Source: Paenibacillus sp. NFR01
GTDB taxonomy: Bacteria; Bacillota; Bacilli; Paenibacillales; Paenibacillaceae
Assembly: GCF_900111565.1 (NCBI RefSeq)
Contig: NZ_FOIK01000006.1
Span: 1-64,000, forward strand
Direction: 5' to 3'
DNA: 64,000 bases
Shown here one piece after another: positions 57,766 through 64,000 of the stretch. Each line of letters starts with the position of its first letter. Positions within the stretch are counted from its first letter, which is position 1. The notes under the pieces were generated by a model. It saw only the letters and a program-made list of their open reading frames with translations, did no database searches and was not told where the DNA came from. The translations under genes and the position numbers were made by a program.

Positions 57766-59559
57766 TCAGTTTCCTTTCAGCTTGTCATAGCTCACCGGAA
57801 TCGTGAAAACGATTTTCGTCCCGAGGCCGTAGGCGCTTTCGATTTGCAGACCGTGGGCCTCGCCGTAATACATCGTCAGCCGCTGATGCACGTTGCGCAT
57901 GCCGATCCGGCTCTCCGCTTCTTCGTCGGCGCTGGTGATTTTGGCCATAATTTCCGCCAGCCGCTCGTCGGTCATGCCGATGCCGTCATCCTCCACTACC
58001 ACAACCACTTCTTCGTCCCGCAAGGCGACATTAACCTTTACATGCACCGTGCCTTCCTTATTCTCCAGTCCATGCACGACGGAGTTCTCCACGAGCGGCT
58101 GGATCACAAGCGGCGGAACCATGATCTCCGACGTCCGGGCATCAAATTCGATTTCAAACATCAGCCGGTCCTCATAGCGGAATTTCTGGATCTCCAGATA
58201 CGAACGGATCATTTCGATTTCTTCCTTAATAGGGGCACGGTCTCTGCCGACCTCCAGGTTTTTGCGCATCAGCTTGCCAAGCAGACGGACGATATTGGCG
58301 ATTTCTTTTTCGCCCTTTAAATGTGCATTCATGCGGATCGATTCCAGCGCGTTGAACAGGAAATGCGGATGGATCTGGCTGGCCATCATTTTCAGCTTGA
58401 TCTCCTTCTGCGCCAGCTCCAGCTTGCTGTTCTTCTCATTGGTTTCGACGACCTGGTAGATCAGCCGGTTGATGCTGCCCACCATATAGTTGAACTGGCG
58501 CGACAACTGCCCGATCTCGTCGGTACCGTCGATATGCGACACGACCTTCAGATTGCCAAGCGCAACCTGGTTGAGCTGCCGGCTAAGCCGCAGCAGACGG
58601 TTCGTGGTCAAGAGCGAGATCGTATATACCAGAACCAGAGCCACCAGCAATACGCCGCTAATAATCATCAGCCCGATGACGCTCACCCGGTTGGCCGCGC
58701 TCAGAATGCTTTTGGTTTCGAATACGGAGATGACTTTCAGCTTGCTGACGCTCAGCGGCGGGGTCATTTCATCCACGATGACGTAGGAATCCTTGCCTTT
58801 CACCGTTGTACGGATGACCGCCTTGCTTGTCGATTTCAAATCCGTCCCGATATCGAACGTATCCAGCGTGCTCCCTACGAGCTCCGGGTTTTTGGCGGCG
58901 ACAATGTAGCTCATCTCATCCGTGATAATCGTTTCGAACGGCTCCTGGTACAGCATTCCGTTCAATTCGTTTTGCGACACCTGAACCATAAGCACGCCGG
59001 TCTTTTTATATTCCGGAAAATACACCTGGCGGATCAGGCTCAGCTTGTTAATCGTCCATTTTTCGCTGTTCGCAAAGTTTTCCTTGTCGGGGATATACAG
59101 CCAGAATATATTTTTGCTGCTGAGCGCTTTTTTATACCAGAGCTTCGATTCGATCTCGGGCGTAAGCGGCACGATGGACATGTCGTCCACGAGCGTATTG
59201 TTTTCAATGAAAAAGCGGATATTCGAAACTTCCCTGTACTGCAGGATGTAGTCCTTGAAATCGGTATAGTTCAGATAAGCCTTGGTCAACTCCAAAATGT
59301 CCGGATACTGCGTGGTGACCAGCACCTTCAGCGACTTGTCAAAATACAGCAGGTTGGAGATATCCGTAGGCACGCGAAGCTTATTCGACAATTGGCTTTT
59401 GACTTTATCCACATTGTTTGTCGCCTGGTCGATCGCCCGGGTAAGCGCGGCTTGGCGAAAATAACTGGTCAGAATAATCCCGACGATCAGCACGGGAATC
59501 ATGACTACCAGAATGTAGAATACCATTAGCTTATACCTGAATTTCAGATTATTGATCAT
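57766..59559 (-). CDS. Sensor histidine kinase, YesM/LytS type
   Basis: A 597-residue membrane kinase: helix 1 (about 11-32), a large extracytoplasmic sensor (about 33-285), helix 2 (about 290-312), HAMP (about 313-365), a His_kinase (PF06580) domain with the phosphoacceptor His in HPHFLFNALESIRM and an HATPase (LEVGRDRAPIKEEI..., VVVVEDDGIGM). It most likely senses the sugar or its binding protein and phosphorylates the AraC-type regulator encoded upstream. The ATG at 59559 has GGTG nearby; a GTG at 59565 is also possible. Confidence 0.9.
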   Translation of the reverse strand: MINNLKFRYKLMVFYILVVMIPVLIVGIILTSYFRQAALTRAIDQATNNVDKVKSQLSNKLRVPTDISNLLYFDKSLKVLVTTQYPDILELTKAYLNYTDFKDYILQYREVSNIRFFIENNTLVDDMSIVPLTPEIESKLWYKKALSSKNIFWLYIPDKENFANSEKWTINKLSLIRQVYFPEYKKTGVLMVQVSQNELNGMLYQEPFETIITDEMSYIVAAKNPELVGSTLDTFDIGTDLKSTSKAVIRTTVKGKDSYVIVDEMTPPLSVSKLKVISVFETKSILSAANRVSVIGLMIISGVLLVALVLVYTISLLTTNRLLRLSRQLNQVALGNLKVVSHIDGTDEIGQLSRQFNYMVGSINRLIYQVVETNEKNSKLELAQKEIKLKMMASQIHPHFLFNALESIRMNAHLKGEKEIANIVRLLGKLMRKNLEVGRDRAPIKEEIEMIRSYLEIQKFRYEDRLMFEIEFDARTSEIMVPPLVIQPLVENSVVHGLENKEGTVHVKVNVALRDEEVVVVVEDDGIGMTDERLAEIMAKITSADEEAESRIGMRNVHQRLTMYYGEAHGLQIESAYGLGTKIVFTIPVSYDKLKGN

Positions 59560-59618
59560 GCGCACCAGCTTTTTTATCTTGATGGCCCCCTTCGATCACC
59601 GCTTCCGCGGTAAATGGC

Positions 59619-59659
59619 AAACAGGCCGTTCCCCGACCGGTCAGATCGGGAACAGCCTG
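59619..59659 (-). terminator. Hairpin between regulator and kinase genes
   Basis: CAGGC-c-GTTCCCCGA pairs with TCGGG-AAC-a-GCCTG (59622-59636 with 59646-59659) with a short T tail on the minus strand; a partial terminator that could set the ratio of regulator to kinase. Confidence 0.55.
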
Positions 59660-59717
59660 GCTCACACACTAAGCATACGCGCAAAACCCGGGACGGGCAA
59701 TAGCTCCTGCTCAGGTA

Positions 59718-61274
59718 TTATTTCTCTTTGCGGAAGGCGGTGGGCGACACGCCGACATATTTCCGGAACTTGGCATTGAAATAATCCGCGTTCATGTAGC
59801 CGACCTTTTCAGCCACCTCGTAGACCTTCATGCCCTGGTTCAGGAACTGCTTCGCCTTCTCGATTCTTACTTTGTCCAAATACGTGTTAAAATGCTCGCC
59901 TACCTGCAGCTTGAACATTTTGCCTAAATACGCGCTGTTATAATTGAACACTTCGGCAAGCGCGCCAAGCTTCAGATTCTCGTTATACCGCCGCTGAATC
60001 AGATCGGTAATCCGTTTGATTTCATCGCCTTTTCCGCCGCCCATCCGCTTCGAAATCTGCTCCAGATAGGCTGCAATCCGCCCTTGCATCCCTGTCAGAT
60101 TATCGCTGCCGTACAGCTCGCTCATCGGGGAAGGCACGTCGGCAATGGCTGCACGGACATCGGGATTGGCAGCCTCCAGGCGCGCGACAATGCTGCTTAT
60201 GATCCGGATGAGGTTCTCCTTGAGATAAGCCTCCTCGCGTTTTTCGCCGACAAGCTTGCGAATGATCCGGCCGATCAGCCCGCCGACGGCTTCGTGGTTT
60301 CCGGTCTCGACCGTCAGCAGCAGCTGCATTTCTTCGTCGCGTTCCCCATCCGTCTCCAGGTCCGCTTCTTCAGCCTGGACGATGTTCTCCTCGGCCTCTT
60401 CCCATAAATCCGGAGTGCCGCTAAGCAGCGTATCGGGCGGTCCGAAAAAGGCATCCTCCAGACGTTCCACGGCTACGTCAAAGGACATTGCAACCTCCTC
60501 CGGGACCAAGGCGATTCCGCCTGTCGCGGCTCGGAAATCCAGCCCCTCACCGGAGATTATCCGGTTCAGCTCCTGCCAGAAGGCCGTTCTCGCCTCCGCA
60601 CCGGTCAACGGCTGCTTCAGCAAAATCCCCAGATAGGGCGGCAGCGAAAACAGCAGTCCTCGTTCGGGCTTCACTTTCTGCTCCAAGAGGCCGCGAACCT
60701 GCTCCTCCCGGTAAGCCTCGCCTTTATGGAGGCCCTTCAGCTCGACCAGCACCACTTCCAGGCTGCGGTCCAGCAGTCCAAGAATGGCGGCGGCATCCTC
60801 CGCCGCTTCGGTATTCTCCCGCGGCTGCAGCAGGTCTCTCAGCAGCGTCTCGTCGTTGCGAACCGGTCCTTCCGCTTGCAGGCGCGACAGGAATTCCTCT
60901 TGCTCTATGGTCTCGCGCAGCTCTTTGAGATAGTTCAGCAGTTCGTCTTCGTCGACCGGCTTCAGCAGGTATCCGTCGACATGATAGGAAATCGCACGCT
61001 TAGCATATTCAAAATCGGCGTGGCCGCTGAGAATCAGCACATGGCAGTCCGCTCCCCGGTCGCGCAGCTCGGCAATCAGATCCAGGCCGTCCATCCCCGG
61101 CATCCGAATATCCGCAAGGATCAGTTTGGGAGCATGGGTCTGAAATTTCTCAAGCGCCTCGAATCCGTTCGCCGCCGTTGCCACCACGGTATAGCCCTGC
61201 TCCTCCCAAGGAATGAGCGTGCGCATTCCTTCCCGCAGCTTGGGCTCGTCATCTACAATCAGCACTTTAATCAT
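59718..61274 (-). CDS. Response regulator, YesN type (REC-AraC)
   Basis: A 518-residue regulator. The N-terminal receiver (about 1-120) has VLIVDDEPKLREGM and the phosphoacceptor Asp in LILADIRMPGMDGLD; the long middle region (about 130-400) is typical of this class and holds no named domain; the C-terminal AraC-type DNA-binding domain (about 410-518) has two helix-turn-helix units, LGALAEVFNYNSAYLGKMF and VYEVAEKVGYMNADYFNAKF. It should activate the downstream importer and GH95 genes. GGAGG is 8 bases before the ATG. First gene of a regulator-kinase-importer series. Confidence 0.9.
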   Translation of the reverse strand: MIKVLIVDDEPKLREGMRTLIPWEEQGYTVVATAANGFEALEKFQTHAPKLILADIRMPGMDGLDLIAELRDRGADCHVLILSGHADFEYAKRAISYHVDGYLLKPVDEDELLNYLKELRETIEQEEFLSRLQAEGPVRNDETLLRDLLQPRENTEAAEDAAAILGLLDRSLEVVLVELKGLHKGEAYREEQVRGLLEQKVKPERGLLFSLPPYLGILLKQPLTGAEARTAFWQELNRIISGEGLDFRAATGGIALVPEEVAMSFDVAVERLEDAFFGPPDTLLSGTPDLWEEAEENIVQAEEADLETDGERDEEMQLLLTVETGNHEAVGGLIGRIIRKLVGEKREEAYLKENLIRIISSIVARLEAANPDVRAAIADVPSPMSELYGSDNLTGMQGRIAAYLEQISKRMGGGKGDEIKRITDLIQRRYNENLKLGALAEVFNYNSAYLGKMFKLQVGEHFNTYLDKVRIEKAKQFLNQGMKVYEVAEKVGYMNADYFNAKFRKYVGVSPTAFRKEK

Positions 61275-61515
61275 ATCATCATCCTCCCGGCAAAACTTCG
61301 GCTTGCTTCTATAATAGCATTAATTTTGGGTTAACCATGACTACAGAGAATGTTTGGACTTTCGGTCGCTGTTGTCGGGTGAAATCCGGAGACAGCATAT
61401 GTTTACGATGCGAGCTTTCCAGAGAAAACTTTCGGTCGAACGCTCACGCTCCTGCAGTTCCAAACTTCTCTTCCGCCACTTCCCCTAAACTCTCAGTGTA
61501 AACCCATAATAGCCT

Positions 61516-63012
61516 TTATTGACGGTACGCAGCCAGCTTCTCGTTCAGCTCGCGGGTCTGTCCGTATACTTCTTGGTACAGCTTAAAGAGGCCGTCATAT
61601 ACCGCGGACTGCTCAGCGTTCGGCTTATACACATCCGCCGGACGGATAAAGCTCTCTGCGCATTCGCCGAGCGACTTGAACCAGCCGGCGCCATAAGCTG
61701 CGAGCATTGCCGCGCCCATGGCCGGGCCCTGCTCGCTTTCGAGACGGATAATCGAGGCCCCGAAGATATCGGCTTGCATTTGCAGCCAGTCTTCGTTTTT
61801 GGCTCCGCCCCCGATCGCTACGATTTCGTTGATCGTTTTGCCGGATTCGCGTACGATTTCGATCGACTCGCGCAGGGAGAACGTGATGCCCTCCAGCACG
61901 GCACGGGCGAAATGCGAAAGCGTGTGGCCGGAATCCATGCCGATGAAGCTGCCGCGGATGTTCGCATCGGGATGCGGCGTGCGTTCGCCCGAGATATACG
62001 GCGTGAACAGCAAACCGCTGCTGCCCGCCGGGATTTGGCTTACGCCGGCCAGCAGTTCATTGAAGCTCTTATCGGCGGCAAAGGTTTCTTTGAACCAGGT
62101 CAAGCTGTGTCCTGCCGCCAGTGTAACGCCCATAATATAGTAGGCATCCTTTTCCCCGTGGTTGAAGAAATGGACTTTGCCTTCGAGATTAAGATCTTTG
62201 TTGCTTTCATAGGACAAAACTACGCCCGAGGTGCCGATGCTGCACATCGTGCGTCCTTCGCCCAGGATACCGGCGCCAAGCGCCCCGCAAGCGTTATCCG
62301 CGCCGCCGGCGAATACTTTGGTGGTCGCCAGCAGGCCGGAGGCTTCGGCGATTTCCGGCAGCAGCGTGCCGGTTTGGTCAAACGACTCCACCAGCTTCGG
62401 ACAAAGCGAGAGCGGCAGCGAGAATGCTTCGGCAATCTCCGCGCTCCATTCCTTCGCGCCGACGTCCAGCAGCAATGTGCCGGCAGCATCGGAATAATCC
62501 ATGGCGTAGTCGCCGGTCAAGCGGAAACGCACATAGTCTTTCGGCAGCAGGAACTGCTTCGCGGCTTCCAGCACATTTGGTTCGTTTTCCTGTACCCAGA
62601 GGATTTTCGGCAGCGTAAAGCCTTCGAGCGCCTTGTTGCGCGCAATGTCGATCAGCTTGCCGCCCAGCGTCTTCTCGATTCTGCGGCATTGCGCCGTCGT
62701 CCGCGTATCGTTCCACAGAATAGCCGGACGCAGCACTTTGCCTTCCCCATCCACGAGCACGAGGCCATGCATTTGACCGGAGAAGCTGATTCCGTCAACC
62801 TGCGAAGGCTCCACGCCCGATACTTCCATCAAACGGCGCAGGCTGACCAGCGTTCCATTCACCCAGTCCTCCGGATTCTGCTCGCTCCAGTTCGGCTGCG
62901 GCCGGCTGAGCGGATAGCTCTCCGAATGCTCGAACGCCACTTTGCCCTGCGGATCGACCAGCACGGTCTTTACCGCACTGGTTCCCAAATCTACACCGAT
63001 TACATATTTCAT
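61516..63012 (-). CDS. xylB: Xylulokinase
   Basis: A 498-residue FGGY-family kinase that phosphorylates D-xylulose to xylulose 5-phosphate in the cytosol. Hallmarks: YVIGVDLGTSAVKTVLVDPQG (phosphate 1), SFSGQMHGLVLVD, the catalytic Asp in ILWNDTRTTAQC, GGADNACGALGAG and AIGGGAKNEDWLQMQADIF (adenosine site). The start at 63012 has GAGG and AGGAGG upstream; the longer frame is not supported. xylA precedes it on the same strand, with a strong terminator in the 148-bp gap, giving a xylA-xylB arrangement in which xylB is probably expressed at a lower level. Confidence 0.95.
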   Translation of the reverse strand: MKYVIGVDLGTSAVKTVLVDPQGKVAFEHSESYPLSRPQPNWSEQNPEDWVNGTLVSLRRLMEVSGVEPSQVDGISFSGQMHGLVLVDGEGKVLRPAILWNDTRTTAQCRRIEKTLGGKLIDIARNKALEGFTLPKILWVQENEPNVLEAAKQFLLPKDYVRFRLTGDYAMDYSDAAGTLLLDVGAKEWSAEIAEAFSLPLSLCPKLVESFDQTGTLLPEIAEASGLLATTKVFAGGADNACGALGAGILGEGRTMCSIGTSGVVLSYESNKDLNLEGKVHFFNHGEKDAYYIMGVTLAAGHSLTWFKETFAADKSFNELLAGVSQIPAGSSGLLFTPYISGERTPHPDANIRGSFIGMDSGHTLSHFARAVLEGITFSLRESIEIVRESGKTINEIVAIGGGAKNEDWLQMQADIFGASIIRLESEQGPAMGAAMLAAYGAGWFKSLGECAESFIRPADVYKPNAEQSAVYDGLFKLYQEVYGQTRELNEKLAAYRQ

Positions 63013-63060
63013 TCTGAACCTCAACCTCCTGAAATATCGGCTCCTACGGCCGTAATCTAT

Positions 63061-63101
63061 AACAAAAGGGGCTGCCGAAGAATGCAATCTTCGGCAGCCC
63101 C
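63061..63101 (-). terminator. Terminator between xylA and xylB
   Basis: Perfect 14-bp stem GGGGCTGCCGAAGA/TCTTCGGCAGCCCC (63068-63081 with 63088-63101), then TTTTGTT on the minus strand. Confidence 0.88.
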
Positions 63102-63160
63102 CGTTTTCCTTCAGGCTGCTGCCCTCAGGGACCGGAGCCCATAAGGCCCGGCATTTGGGA

Positions 63161-64000
63161 CTACTCAGCCAGGATGTATTGGTTCAAAGTGGCTTTGAGC
63201 AGTTCTTGACGGCCGGATTGGTTCGGACGCGGATTTTCGTTGTTCAGCGCGTAGTCGGCAAGGGAAGCCAAAGTAGCTCTGCCGGATACGATGTCGGCGC
63301 CGATGCCTTCTTTGAAGCTGCTGTAACGTTTGTCGATGAAGTCGTCGAATACGCGGTCTTCGATCAGCTTGGCAGCAACTTTCAGGCCTTTAGCATAAGT
63401 GTCCATGCCGGCGATGTGCGCCAGGAACAGATCTTCAGGTTCGAAGGACGGACGGCGTACTTTGGAGTCGAAGTTGATGCCGCCTTTGCCCAGACCGTCG
63501 TTTTTCAGTACTTCGTACAGGGTCAGGGTAGCGTCGTACAGGTTAACCGGGAATTCGTCGGTATCCCAGCCGAGAAGCGTGTCGCCTTGGTTCGCGTCGA
63601 GCGATCCCAGCATGCCGTTCAGACGGGCTACGCGCAGTTCGTGTTCGAATGTATGTCCAGCCAGGGTAGCGTGGTTCGCTTCCAGGTTGAGTTTGAAATG
63701 TTTGTCGAGGCCGTATTTTTGCAGGAACGAAATGGTTGTAGCGGCATCGAAGTCGTATTGGTGTTTGGTTGGCTCTTTTGGTTTTGGCTCGATCAGGAAT
63801 TGGGCTTCAAAGCCGATTTCCTTCGCGTAATCCACAGCCATGGAGAACAGGCGGGCAATGTTGTCCAGTTCAAGACCTAGATCGGTGTTCAACAGTGTTT
63901 CGTAACCTTCACGGCCGCCCCAGAATACATAGTTGTCTGCGCCCAGGCGTTTGCCGACTTCCAGACCTTTCTTCACTTGGGCAGCGGCGTGTGCGTACAC
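63161..64000 (-). CDS. xylA: Xylose isomerase, C-terminal part (cut by window edge)
   Basis: The last 279 residues of xylose isomerase, which converts D-xylose to D-xylulose. Metal-site and catalytic motifs are visible: YVFWGGREGYETL, LIEPKPKEPTKHQYDFD, KLNLEANHATLAGHTFEHE and LGSLDANQGD. Family length is about 435-440 residues, so about 160 residues and the start lie beyond the right edge. It is followed by xylB on the same strand. Confidence 0.97.
   Translation of the reverse strand: MYAHAAAQVKKGLEVGKRLGADNYVFWGGREGYETLLNTDLGLELDNIARLFSMAVDYAKEIGFEAQFLIEPKPKEPTKHQYDFDAATTISFLQKYGLDKHFKLNLEANHATLAGHTFEHELRVARLNGMLGSLDANQGDTLLGWDTDEFPVNLYDATLTLYEVLKNDGLGKGGINFDSKVRRPSFEPEDLFLAHIAGMDTYAKGLKVAAKLIEDRVFDDFIDKRYSSFKEGIGADIVSGRATLASLADYALNNENPRPNQSGRQELLKATLNQYILAE

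Noticed and set aside
61519..63144. 541-codon open frame opposite xylB
   Set aside because: Mirror frame of a clear xylulokinase gene.
1..64000. CRISPR arrays, insertion sequences, prophage or tRNA genes
   Set aside because: I looked for regular direct repeats with spacers, transposase-like proteins, phage genes and cloverleaf sequences and saw none; a tRNA scan was not possible by eye with full certainty.

Overview
The window looks like a chromosome segment from a Paenibacillus-type, spore-forming Firmicute. The grounds are a 16S rRNA 5' end at the left edge, the rRNA-ygxA-ygzB-perR neighbourhood known from Bacillus, a spore-protease homologue (YyaC), a LplB/LplC-type sugar importer with a YesM/YesN two-component pair, strong AGGAGG ribosome sites, frequent TTG/GTG starts, and a moderately GC-rich composition (judged by eye, not counted). 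There is no insertion sequence, phage, CRISPR array or tRNA that I can see; nearly everything reads as ordinary core chromosome.

Layout. 1-4.5 kb: 16S rRNA with its promoter, ygxA, ygzB, a GH18 hydrolase and perR. 4.6-10.8 kb: a DUF4097 membrane protein, a GNAT acetyltransferase, gatCAB and a small unknown protein. 10.9-14.3 kb: a complete sigY-yxlCDEFG operon with overlapping genes and its own ECF-type promoter. 14.3-17.3 kb: a metallo-beta-lactamase/thioredoxin-like/DedA operon and a sdpR-sdpI pair without a toxin gene. 17.4-27.6 kb: an O-antigen-ligase-like protein, two housekeeping-type genes, a winged-helix/MFS pair, an alpha/beta hydrolase, yyaC, a UPF0435 protein and a pirin. 27.7-40.1 kb: a general-stress block with rsbV-rsbW-sigB, a hybrid kinase, a CheR-type methyltransferase, a large RsbK-like hybrid kinase, an RsbY-like response-regulator phosphatase, and several small stress proteins (YtxH, YflT, DUF948, DUF1328), most behind sigma-B-like promoters. 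40.3-50.8 kb: secreted and cell-wall proteins (NlpC/P60, a copper-amine-oxidase-like protein, a transglutaminase-like protein), a cation exporter, an ABC-F ATPase, a CvfC-like protein and a MarR/oxidoreductase pair with twin operators. 51.3-61.3 kb: a GH95 glycosidase, a three-gene sugar ABC importer and its YesM/YesN regulators. 61.5-64 kb: xylB and the 3' part of xylA.

How the genes work together. The sigma-B block reads as one signalling chain: kinase (RsbK-like), tuned by the methyltransferase (RsbM-like), phosphorylates RsbY, whose phosphatase domain would dephosphorylate RsbV, which pulls RsbW off sigma-B. This is the Bacillus cereus wiring rather than the B. subtilis stressosome, plus one extra hybrid kinase. 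The 51-61 kb block senses, imports and trims a plant-type oligosaccharide and sits beside xylose catabolism.

The most unusual thing I found is non-coding. Two intergenic regions 31 kb apart (20265-20447 and 51021-51203) carry the same 183-bp architecture: two forward and two inverted copies of a 23-bp motif, plus a GGGAAAT...ATTTCCC hairpin between the first two copies. I know of no named element of this form.
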